From Acidimicrobium ferrooxidans DSM 10331 (lineage in GTDB: Bacteria; Actinomycetota; Acidimicrobiia; Acidimicrobiales; Acidimicrobiaceae): a stretch of 64,000 nucleotides of DNA. The stretch is taken from contig NC_013124.1 of assembly GCF_000023265.1 (NCBI RefSeq), positions 806,001-870,000 on the forward strand, read 5' to 3'. The translations under genes were made by a program, and so were the position numbers. Below are positions 26,701 to 33,501 of the stretch, one piece after another (position 1 is the first letter of the stretch; each line of letters begins with the position of its first letter). A model generated the notes under the pieces. That model was not told where the DNA came from, searched no databases, and saw nothing but the letters and a program-made list of their open reading frames with translations.

Positions 26701-27292
26701 TGCCTACGGGCGCGGGCGCAGCGGCGAGGAGGCGACTGGGGCGCTCTGGGATCGACTTCGTAGCGTCGAGGCGATCGTGAAGGCGCAGGACAACCGGGAG
26801 CACGACATCTTCGACTCCGACGACTACCTCCAAGAGCACGGCGGGATGATCGCCGCGGCGCGCGCAGCCGGCAACGTCTCGGTTCGGGGCTACTTCGGTG
26901 ACACCTCGCGACCGGATGCACCCACGGTCAGGAGCATCGAGGAGGAGGCTGCGCGGGTCGTCCGTCAGCGGGTCGTGAACCCGAAGTGGCTCGAGGGGAT
27001 GCGCCGTCACGGCTACAAGGGCGCGTTCGAGATGGCGGCGACGGTCGATTATCTCTTCGGCTACGACGCGACCGCCGGGGTCGCGCGCGACTGGATGTAC
27101 GACGCGGTGACGGATGCGTTCGTTCGCGATCGCGAGAACCGATCGTTCCTGCTGCGCGTGAACCCCTCGGCGCTCGGGGCGATCTGTGCGCGCTTGCTCG
27201 AGGCCGCTCGGCGCGGCCTGTGGCACGCCGACGACGAACGCCTGGCTGCGCTCGCGGAGGGCAGCCTCGAGGCAGAGGGGGCCGAGGAGTGA
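23765..27292 (+). CDS. cobN: Cobaltochelatase large subunit
   Basis: CobN/BchH-family subunit that holds hydrogenobyrinate a,c-diamide during ATP-dependent cobalt insertion in the aerobic route. The 1175-residue product begins MRITVATNADTEVLALR and has VHLGKHGTLEWLPGKSVG, YPFVVNDPGEGVQAKRR and HDIFDSDDYLQEHGGM, all strongly conserved in the family. The ATG at 23765 follows GGGGAGGG by 5 nt; the frame is open upstream only as a shadow of cobQ. Its stop overlaps the GTG of the ChlI-ChlD gene, which supplies the AAA+ motor. The family also includes magnesium chelatase H, but the cobalamin neighbours support CobN. Confidence 0.92.
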   Translation: MRITVATNADTEVLALRMAWEDLPSTIELHVAALGELLETWHPIEGDVLVVRALGGIAAVPDPAQLATRARAGGAHLVVLPGEATFDVPTAQASTVPMAVVERAFAYAREGGAANLASLCRYLAVRLGGVELDVAEPVSIPFVGSMGHTSWCERHSGPRIAVVVYRAHLIAGNTQFVTDLLDLAEQTGVALEAWWAYSARGEAGQVLAAELEASGVDVVITTVLAGGETEGLGWDAGPLGGLDVPVVQAPISTVSRQEWAASAMGLVPLDVAMSVAIPEYDGRIIAVPIAYKELIDADEVFGAPVHAYRLDRERAHRVLELARRLGALRRRANDAKRVAIVLSAYPTKRSRIGNAVGLDTPQSLVRLLSMLAERGWRLETPDDPDALMARLGALLDPEAPSERARGGATLSIDAYLAWYATLPGELRDEVEAAWGPPPGSRYIAEGSLWFPAIWMGDALVAIQPPRGYGEHEIAIYHSPELPPSHHYLAFYHYLTAVAGVDAVVHLGKHGTLEWLPGKSVGLSSSCWPDVALGSVPLVYPFVVNDPGEGVQAKRRSHAVIVDHLVPPLTRADSYGAIADLESLLDEHQRVAALDPSKLPELRAAIWSLLTESRIHEDLGIDEAPSVRDDAFDDLLLDVDGYLCELKDATIRGGLHILGAPPVGEALVDLVAQIVRVPQLDVPSLAEELDRLEGRLGDGSRAARDASDGRLHEILWALAERDWDPEVLDDAEWCASVGLEAAPDDLRTALAWVAGSLVPRIRGASRELAAVADALEGRPIAPGPAGAPSRGMAHVLPTGRNFYGLDPRAVPSRLAWRTGQRAAAALCERFRRDSGGELRHASIVLWGTAAIRTGGDDVALALALLGVEPRWDAISGRVVGLELVPLERLGRARVDVTVRISGLFRDAFAHAIALIDEAVELVAKAADEGDANPVAQSGAGPRIFGPPPRAYGSGVLELIEHGAWESSADLGRTWVRWSQHAYGRGRSGEEATGALWDRLRSVEAIVKAQDNREHDIFDSDDYLQEHGGMIAAARAAGNVSVRGYFGDTSRPDAPTVRSIEEEAARVVRQRVVNPKWLEGMRRHGYKGAFEMAATVDYLFGYDATAGVARDWMYDAVTDAFVRDRENRSFLLRVNPSALGAICARLLEAARRGLWHADDERLAALAEGSLEAEGAEE

Positions 27293-29112
27293 TCCGCATC
27301 GACAGCGTCGAGGGCAACGACGAGGCCAAGCTCGCCATCGCACTGCTCGCGGTCGATCCGACCATTGGCGGCGTCTTGTTCGTCGGACCTCCTGGCGTGG
27401 CGAAGTCGACGCTCGCGCGTTCGCTCGCCGACCTTGGCGAGGACGCCCCCTTCGTCGAGGTGCCGCTCGGTGCGACCGAGGACAGGGTCAAGGGTTCGAT
27501 CGACGTCACGAGTGCGCTGCGCGACGGCGACGTGGTGCTGCGCCGAGGTCTTCTCGGCGCTGCCGACGGTGGCGTGCTCTATCTCGACGAGGTGAACCTC
27601 CAGCCCGATCACATCGTGGATCTGCTGCTCGATGCGGCGGCGACCGGCGTCAATCGCGTCGAGCGAGACGGGCTGTCGGCCACGGAGCCGGCACGTTTCG
27701 CCCTGGTCGCCACCATGAACCCCGAGGAGGGGGCCTTGCGTCCCCAGCTACGCGATCGCTTCGCCATGCTGGTCGAGGTCGGGCCGCCCCCCACGCGAGA
27801 GGCGCGCCTGCGGGCGCTTCGGCGAGCACTGCGCGGCGAGAACCCGAGTGTCGACGCCGACCGCAGCACCGTCGTCGCCGCACGAGAACGTCTCTCGCAG
27901 GTCGACATCGGCGACGCCATCGAGGCAGCGGTCGACGCCGCGATCGCTGCCGACGTAGCCTCCTTGCGTGCGGACGTCGCGATGGTGCGAGCAGCACGTG
28001 CGCACGCTGCGCTCTCGGGGAAGACGGCCGCTGGAGCCGACGACGTGAGGGCGGTCGCGCCCCTGATCGTACGCGGGCGAACAGGGAGCGCACCACGCGT
28101 CTCGTCGGCGACGGGAGCCTCCCGCGCTCCGTCCACGACGCCACCTCCGCCAGCGGTGCGTTCGCCCGGGGATGCTCGCGGTGAGCTCGGCGGTGGGGCA
28201 GCGGATCGCGGCGGCTCGGCGAGCTCGGTGACGTCGTCCTCGGCGCGTCGAGGTCCCGATGACCGCGAGGGGGTCTCGTCCGAGGGGGTCTCGTCCGAGG
28301 GGGTCGCGTCGACGAGTGCGGGTGGCGAAGCCGGCGACGCTGCCGGCACCGATACCGATGGCGAGGCTGTAGCTGGGGAGCGATGGGCGGCGGGCCAGCG
28401 CCACCCGCTGGTCGGGGGAGCGCTCTCGCGTGTGCGCGCTCACTCGGGGGCGTTGGGGCGCGAGGCCCACGAACTCGGTGCCTCCAACGACGCCGGTGCC
28501 ATTTCGGTGGCGCGGAGCGTGCTCGCGCGACTCGAGCGTCAAGGGGGAGGCCCGCTGGGTCCGGAGGACCTGCGCCGAACCGAGCGAGCACGCCGCGAGG
28601 CGCGCTGTGTCGTGCTCCTCGTCGACGCCTCGGGCTCACAGGCTGCCGAGGTCGCGTTGGAGATCGCTTCGCAGGTTGCCGAGGAACTGCTCCTGCATGC
28701 CTACCAGGCGAGGGCACACGTCGCGGCGGTGGCCTTCGGCGGCGACGGTGCCACCGTCGTGCTGCGGCCCACGCGGTCGATCGAGGTCGCCCGGGCGCGA
28801 CTCGGTGCGATCGAGCGCCGCGGTGCGACGCCGCTCGCCGCTGGTTTCGACGTCACGGCCGAGCTCGTGGTGCAGCTGCGCCATCGAGGCATGGAGCCGC
28901 TCGTGGTCGTGGTGACCGATGGGCGTCCGACGGTCGGTGGGCGCGGGCTCGGGCCGATCGAAGCGGCCCTCAGCGCTGCTCGCGAGCTGGGTCGCCTCGG
29001 TGTCGACGGAGTGATGGTGGAGGTGGGTCGCGCGTCGCGTGATGGCCTCGAACTCGCCGCGCGACTCGCGGCCGAGGCCGGTCTCGGTCACGTCGTCGCT
29101 GCTGATGCGTGA
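27289..29112 (+). CDS. Chelatase ATPase fusion: ChlI-like AAA+ plus ChlD-like VWA
   Basis: Motor subunit that probably replaces CobS/CobT for CobN. Residues 1 to about 265 are an AAA+ domain with Walker A GPPGVAKST, Walker B LYLDEVNL and a sensor region LVATMNPEEG. A low-complexity acidic/Ser-rich linker follows (about 270-365), including three 15-bp direct repeats. The C-terminal VWA domain has the MIDAS motif VDASGS (DxSxS) and VVVTDGRPTVGG. The product is 607 residues from GTG 27289, which overlaps the cobN stop. The 3' end overlaps the convergent uracil-DNA glycosylase gene by 25 bp. A magnesium chelatase role is less likely because no chlorophyll genes are present. Confidence 0.88.
   Translation: MIRIDSVEGNDEAKLAIALLAVDPTIGGVLFVGPPGVAKSTLARSLADLGEDAPFVEVPLGATEDRVKGSIDVTSALRDGDVVLRRGLLGAADGGVLYLDEVNLQPDHIVDLLLDAAATGVNRVERDGLSATEPARFALVATMNPEEGALRPQLRDRFAMLVEVGPPPTREARLRALRRALRGENPSVDADRSTVVAARERLSQVDIGDAIEAAVDAAIAADVASLRADVAMVRAARAHAALSGKTAAGADDVRAVAPLIVRGRTGSAPRVSSATGASRAPSTTPPPPAVRSPGDARGELGGGAADRGGSASSVTSSSARRGPDDREGVSSEGVSSEGVASTSAGGEAGDAAGTDTDGEAVAGERWAAGQRHPLVGGALSRVRAHSGALGREAHELGASNDAGAISVARSVLARLERQGGGPLGPEDLRRTERARREARCVVLLVDASGSQAAEVALEIASQVAEELLLHAYQARAHVAAVAFGGDGATVVLRPTRSIEVARARLGAIERRGATPLAAGFDVTAELVVQLRHRGMEPLVVVVTDGRPTVGGRGLGPIEAALSAARELGRLGVDGVMVEVGRASRDGLELAARLAAEAGLGHVVAADA
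28267..28311. repeat. Three 15-bp in-frame repeats in the chelatase linker
   Basis: GAGGGGGTCTCGTCC occurs at 28267 and 28282 and with two changes at 28297. They encode EGVSS-EGVSS-EGVAS in the linker, so copy-number change would alter linker length without shifting the frame. Confidence 0.85.
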
Positions 29113-29735
29113 GCCAGGGCGTCGGCGAGCACGGTGTCGAGCATGGCTGGCGTGAGGCGTCGAGGCGCGGTGTTCTGCGGACTCGGGTGGTAGCTCGCGA
29201 GGACGAGGCGGCCACGTCCGAGTTCGATGCGTTCTCCATGTCGGAACCGGCCGAGCGGCTCGCCGAGCGCTGCGGCCAGAGCCGACCATGCGATCGCACC
29301 GAGCGCGACCGCGCTTCGCCACGGCACGAGCTCGAGCTCGCGGACGAGGTAGGGTCTGCAGGCGGCGAGCTCGCCAGCACGAGGCCGGTTGTCGGGGGGT
29401 GCGCAGCGAGCGGCGGCGCTCAGCCAGACGTCGGTGAGGACAAGGCCGTCGTCGCGACTGGTCGAGGTCGGCTGATTCGCAAGGCCGAGTCGCCACAGCG
29501 CTGCGGTCAAGAAGGCGGCCGACGGGTCGCCGGTGAACATGCGGCCGTGCGCGTTCGCCCCTCGGCGCGACGGCGCGAGGCCGACGACGAGGATGCGAGC
29601 AGCCGGATCGCCGAAGCCTGGCACCGGGAGGGCGACCCAGTCGGATTGGCTGGTGGTTCGCCGCCACTCGACGAGACGATCGCATCGACAGCACGTGAGG
29701 ATGTCCTGAGCGAGCTGCTCGAGTGCCGTGGCCAT
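29088..29735 (-). CDS. Family 5-like uracil-DNA glycosylase
   Basis: Removes uracil and related deaminated bases from DNA. The 215-residue product has motif 1 VVGLAPSRRGANAHGRMFTGD and the C-terminal YHPSPQNT, which match UDGb (family 5) better than family 4 because motif 1 lacks the family 4 acid. CCRC near residue 15, then AARCAPP and LAACRPY, could bind the 4Fe-4S cluster of these families. Leaderless start at ATG 29735, 6 nt after TAGGCT. It converges on and overlaps the chelatase gene by 25 bp. Whether it prefers uracil or hypoxanthine cannot be told. Confidence 0.87.
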   Translation of the reverse strand: MATALEQLAQDILTCCRCDRLVEWRRTTSQSDWVALPVPGFGDPAARILVVGLAPSRRGANAHGRMFTGDPSAAFLTAALWRLGLANQPTSTSRDDGLVLTDVWLSAAARCAPPDNRPRAGELAACRPYLVRELELVPWRSAVALGAIAWSALAAALGEPLGRFRHGERIELGRGRLVLASYHPSPQNTAPRRLTPAMLDTVLADALAHASAATT

Positions 29736-29741
29736 GTGCGG

Positions 29742-29747
29742 AGCCTA
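29742..29747 (-). promoter_or_regulatory. Candidate -10 (TAGGCT), leaderless, for uracil-DNA glycosylase
   Basis: On the minus strand TAGGCT is followed by 6 nt and the ATG at 29735. It has no stop codon overlap, so it is one of the cleaner examples of the element. Confidence 0.55.
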
Positions 29748-29826
29748 TCCGTCGCGGCCGGAATGGCGACGGCCGCGCGAGTGTTACAGACAATAGGCAC
29801 ACCGTTGAGGTACGAAAGGAGACGCT

Positions 29827-30162
29827 ATGCACGTCCTTGGACTCACTGTGCTGGTAGCACTTGGTATTTGGATCATCGTCGCGCTTGGAGCACGGTGGTA
29901 CAGGTCTGCCGTTGAGGCCCGGTCGCTGGTTGCGCTGGTGCTCGGCGTCGTCGTCGCCTGGCTCGCCAACATCGATCTGTGGCGCTTGTGGTCGCTGCCC
30001 GACCTCCGCTACGGCTGGGTGGGCGTGACGCTCACCGGCCTCGCACTCGGCGGGCTCGCCCTCCTGTGGGATGGCGTGATCGGACTCGTGAGCGGCCTGT
30101 ACCGCAAGGTCGAGGACGAGGCCGAGACCTTGGAGCGACGTGATCTGAAGCGCGTCGCCTGA
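29827..30162 (+). CDS. Small three-helix membrane protein of unknown function
   Basis: An 111-residue protein with hydrophobic segments at about 3-25, 33-52 and 62-86, and a charged cytosolic-looking tail (YRKVEDEAETLERRDLKRVA). GAAAGGAG lies 5 nt before the ATG. I do not recognise the family. It ends 14 bp from the stop of the convergent GGDEF-EAL gene. Divergent from the glycosylase gene, with which it shares a 91-bp promoter region. Confidence 0.75.
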   Translation: MHVLGLTVLVALGIWIIVALGARWYRSAVEARSLVALVLGVVVAWLANIDLWRLWSLPDLRYGWVGVTLTGLALGGLALLWDGVIGLVSGLYRKVEDEAETLERRDLKRVA

Positions 30163-30176
30163 GCCGAAGCTCCACT

Positions 30177-33100
30177 TCAGCGGGCGTCGTCGGACGACGA
30201 GCGTCCAGATGCCAGTCCCGAGGCGGCAGGCGTGTGCCTGCCGCCTCGCTCGCGTCGAGCGCCCGATCGCCTCGCGGGGTTCGTGCGCTCGGCGGTGATG
30301 GCAGCGACGAGGCGCTCGAGTAGCTCCTTGAGGCCGACGGGTTCGTCGGCCCGGCCGCACTGGTGTTCGTGGACCTCGGCGAGCTCCTCGAAGCTCGCAA
30401 GATCGCCGTAGCGTCCCTCTCGCTGGCGGAGCCACGAGGCGATGGGGCAGCGCTCGTCACGCTGGTGCGCAAGGGGCCGACCGGCGCGTGCTGCGACGAG
30501 GCTCGCCAGCAGGGGCAGGTCGTCGAGGGGGAAGGGCGCGATGGAGGCGAGGAGCGCCCGTGCACCGGAGCGGAGCCTGGTCGGGACCGTCGGTTGTGGA
30601 CGACCGAGTCCGTAGCCTTGGACGAAGCGTCCCCCAATCGCTCGCCACATGGCGAGGTCCTCGGTGGTCTCGATCCCTTCGCCGACGACCTCGACCCCGG
30701 CGTAGCTCCCGAGCGCGAGTGCAGAGAGCGAGCTTGCGAACGACCGTGGGTCCGTCGCGAGGGAGGCCACCAGCGAGCGGTCGACCTTGAGCTGGTCGAT
30801 GGGGAGGCTGTGGACGTAGGCCATCGACGCCCAGCCTCGGCCGAAGTCGTCGATCGCGATGCGAGCCCCGAGGGCCCGGATCGCCTCAAGCCGACTCACC
30901 GCGCTCGCGAGATCGTCACCGAGCGAGTGGGCCTCGGTGATCTCGAGGACGAGGCGCTCGGTCGATGCGGTGCGGATGACGCGCGCGACGTCGGCCGCGA
31001 AGGTGGGCGTGAGGAGGTGACGCGCCGCGATGTTGACGGCCACGGCGGGCAGTGAGGGGCGCTCGGCGAGGAGCGTGCAGGCGTGCTCGAGCGCGTCCAG
31101 GTCGAGGCGTCGGGCCAGGTATGCATCGCGCTCGACCACGTCCATGAACGCATCCGCGGGGACGACCTCTGCCCCGTCGTACCAACGCGCGAGGAGCTCG
31201 ACGCCGGCGAGACGGCCCGCGACGAGGTCGACCTGGGGCTGATACCAGAAGCGGACCTGGTCGGTGCCGATCGCCGAGGCGAGCTTCGTGCGCAGACGGT
31301 GGCGACGATCGGCAAGCCTTGCCATCTCGTCTTCGAAGATGCGTGTGCGACCTCCACCCTGGCTCTTGGCGTGGTACATGGCCTCGTCGGCGTGCGCGAG
31401 CAGCGTCTCCACGTCGACGCCGACAGGACCCCAGAGCGCCCAACCGAGGCTCGCGCTGAGCGGTCCGCCGGGGGTGGGCACGGCGGCCGCGGCGTGCACC
31501 GCCTGCGACAGGGTCCCGAGATCCATGCTGTCGAGGCGCGCGAGGAGTCCGAACTCGTCGCCGCCGAGGCGCGCCACGTAGAGCTCAGGAGGGAGTGCGG
31601 CGAGCGACGCGCCGACCTCGGCAAGGATGCGGTCGCCCTCGGAGTGTCGGTAGACGTCGTTCCATTCCTTGAACCCGTCGAGGTCGAGGATGCCGAGTGC
31701 GAGGCCGACACCGTCCTCTTCGACGCGACGGCAGCGTGCCTCGGCTTCTTCGAGGAACGCCCGTCGGTTCGGCAGGCCGGTCAGCGCGTCGCGCAGCGCG
31801 ACGGTCCGTTGGGCATCGCGTTCGGCGCGCAAGGTCGCCTCGAGGCGGATGCGTGCTCGCTGGGCCGCGAGGCTGGCGGCAACGCGCTCGAGCAGCAGCA
31901 ACTCGCGATTGCCACTGACCGGGCTGCGCACGGCTCGAGCGCACAGGACGAGGTCGGTGGCGTCGGGGACCGGGGTGGCGAACAGCCAGTCTTCGGCACC
32001 GGCACGGGCTTCGGCCCATCGGACGGGTCGTGGCGAGAGGCGGACCTGTCCGGAGTGACCTTCGCGTCGCACTCGCTCGCACAGACGTGACAAGGCGGTG
32101 CGGCACGGGGCGGCGAGGTCGCGCTCGGACGAGCGCGAGAGCCCGAGCGTCGTCGAACCGGCGACGAGCGCCGCAAGGTCGAAGACGCCTGTGTCCACGA
32201 GGCTCTTCGTCGTGACGTCGGCGAGTTCGGTCTCGGTCCGACAGGCAAGGAGGCGATCCGAGCCGGTTGCGAGCGCGTCGAAGAGTGCCGCGAGCGCCAC
32301 GCGTTCTGCGAAGCCGGCCGCGGTCTCGAGCGCCTCGGTCGCCGTGCGTCCGATCTGCTCGAGCAGCGCGGCGATCCGTTCGGGGTCGGGCGCCCCGGGT
32401 TCGACGAGCGCGACGAGCACTGCTCGGACCTCGTCGGCGAGGACGAGCGGGATCGCGACCGCGAGCGGCACCTGGCGGAGGCGTGGTTCGGCTCGCCAGT
32501 GGTCGGGGAGCTCGAGGTGGGAGGCCGGTCGGCGCACCACGTAGCAGCGGCGCGCGTCGCGCGCGAGGTCGGGGATGGTGAGCTGTGTGCCGTCGGTTCG
32601 TGGTTCGGGGAGCAGTCCGACGACGCTGCGCATCGTCCCGTAGGTGGCGAGGCGCTCGAAGCGTCGCTCCCCGTCGCTCGTGGCGAGCGCGTCGACAGCA
32701 CCAACGCCGGGCAGCTCGGCGAGGTGGCGCGCGAGCTCGAGGATCGTCGACTCGGGAGGTTGGTCGGTGGTGGAGCGGAGCCAGGCGACCAGTCGATCCG
32801 TCGCCGCCTCGAGCTCGCGCGCCCGCGCGCGACGCTGCTCTTGGTGGAGCTCGGCTGCGGCCTGGGCGAGGGCGTCGAGCACCAGCGCCGTCTCGGGGGG
32901 CAGGCGCGCCAGGTCGGAGCGGTAGAGCGAGAGGAGATAGCGGGTCCCGTCGTCGCAGGCCGCGGCCGCCGAGAGCGAACCTTCGATGCCGAAGGGTCGG
33001 GCTCGCTCACGCCAGGGCGCAAAGATCGCATCGTCGACCGTGGCCACGACGGGGGAGAGCGACCGGAGGGTCGTGCCCGCCGGCCCCTGCCCCGAGAGCG

Positions 33101-33371
33101 AGGTGGGGTCGTCGGAGAGCTCGAGGTCCGCACAGTACGCCTTGGCCGTGCCACTGGTGGCGAGAATGGTCGCGTGGTGCTCTCCGGGATCGAGGCGCGC
33201 CCAGAACCCGGCGAGCGTGGGTGGGACACACAAGGTCTCGAGGGCGTCGGCGAGGCGTTCCTCGAAGCTTCGTCCGTCGGCGCGCCGGAGCACCCGCTGG
33301 GCCTGGAAGGCCTGCAGCACGAGCTCGAGGACCGCTGACGGTCGCTCGAGCGCGGGGTCGACGACGCTCAT
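30177..33371 (-). CDS. Large GAF-GGDEF-EAL cyclic-di-GMP enzyme with C-terminal CZB-like domain
   Basis: A 1064-residue soluble signalling protein. The first ~510 residues look like GAF-type sensor modules (for example AYCADLELSDDPTSLSGQGP) joined by helices. GGDEF follows at about 602-606 (RLGGDEFGLL) with the DLDGFKEWND metal/substrate region; no RxxD inhibitory site is seen five residues before it. The EAL domain has E725 in VELLARW, AVNIAAR, LEITEAH, IDDFGRG, KVDRS and EGIETTED, so both synthesis and hydrolysis residues are present. The last ~100 residues include HQRDERCPIASWLRQREG and HEHQC, resembling chemoreceptor zinc-binding (CZB) domains. The ATG at 33371 has GAGGAG 5 nt upstream. 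Confidence 0.88.
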   Translation of the reverse strand: MSVVDPALERPSAVLELVLQAFQAQRVLRRADGRSFEERLADALETLCVPPTLAGFWARLDPGEHHATILATSGTAKAYCADLELSDDPTSLSGQGPAGTTLRSLSPVVATVDDAIFAPWRERARPFGIEGSLSAAAACDDGTRYLLSLYRSDLARLPPETALVLDALAQAAAELHQEQRRARARELEAATDRLVAWLRSTTDQPPESTILELARHLAELPGVGAVDALATSDGERRFERLATYGTMRSVVGLLPEPRTDGTQLTIPDLARDARRCYVVRRPASHLELPDHWRAEPRLRQVPLAVAIPLVLADEVRAVLVALVEPGAPDPERIAALLEQIGRTATEALETAAGFAERVALAALFDALATGSDRLLACRTETELADVTTKSLVDTGVFDLAALVAGSTTLGLSRSSERDLAAPCRTALSRLCERVRREGHSGQVRLSPRPVRWAEARAGAEDWLFATPVPDATDLVLCARAVRSPVSGNRELLLLERVAASLAAQRARIRLEATLRAERDAQRTVALRDALTGLPNRRAFLEEAEARCRRVEEDGVGLALGILDLDGFKEWNDVYRHSEGDRILAEVGASLAALPPELYVARLGGDEFGLLARLDSMDLGTLSQAVHAAAAVPTPGGPLSASLGWALWGPVGVDVETLLAHADEAMYHAKSQGGGRTRIFEDEMARLADRRHRLRTKLASAIGTDQVRFWYQPQVDLVAGRLAGVELLARWYDGAEVVPADAFMDVVERDAYLARRLDLDALEHACTLLAERPSLPAVAVNIAARHLLTPTFAADVARVIRTASTERLVLEITEAHSLGDDLASAVSRLEAIRALGARIAIDDFGRGWASMAYVHSLPIDQLKVDRSLVASLATDPRSFASSLSALALGSYAGVEVVGEGIETTEDLAMWRAIGGRFVQGYGLGRPQPTVPTRLRSGARALLASIAPFPLDDLPLLASLVAARAGRPLAHQRDERCPIASWLRQREGRYGDLASFEELAEVHEHQCGRADEPVGLKELLERLVAAITAERTNPARRSGARRERGGRHTPAASGLASGRSSSDDAR

Positions 33372-33423
33372 GGTACTCCTCGCATACGCTGCAACTCAGT
33401 ATCGTACGCCCCAGGGCGCTCTT

Positions 33424-33477
33424 GAGCCCTCGGCGACGGTCGAGCCCTCGGCGACGGTCGAGCCCCCGGCGACGGTC
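33424..33477. repeat. Three 18-bp tandem repeats upstream of the fdhA promoter
   Basis: GAGCCCTCGGCGACGGTC occurs at 33424-33441, 33442-33459 and, with one change (T to C), 33460-33477; a partial fourth unit GAGCC follows. The array ends 12 bp before the fdhA -10 hexamer and covers the -35 region and upstream, where activators or repressors bind. Confidence 0.9.
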
Positions 33478-33489
33478 GAGCCGGTGCGG

Positions 33490-33495
33490 TAGGCT
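33490..33495 (+). promoter_or_regulatory. Candidate -10 (TAGGCT), leaderless, for fdhA
   Basis: TAGGCT is followed by CCCACC (6 nt) and the ATG at 33502. No Shine-Dalgarno is present in the interval. Confidence 0.6.
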
Positions 33496-33501
33496 CCCAC
33501 C

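Larger units (their letters stand above)
33372..33501. other. Divergent promoter region between GGDEF-EAL gene and fdhA
   Basis: 130 bp with no gene. The right half is the 18-bp tandem repeat array and fdhA -10; the left half probably holds the minus-strand promoter (TACGAT on the minus strand about 35 nt before the ATG). Confidence 0.6.

Noticed and set aside
23711-27343. Minus-strand open frame of about 1210 codons opposite cobN
   Set aside because: It is antisense to a gene with clear family motifs, has Arg/Asp/Glu-biased composition typical of GC-rich shadow frames and no recognisable motif.
33424-33477. Tandem repeats as a possible CRISPR array
   Set aside because: The 18-bp units are directly adjacent with no spacers and lie at a promoter; no cas gene is present.
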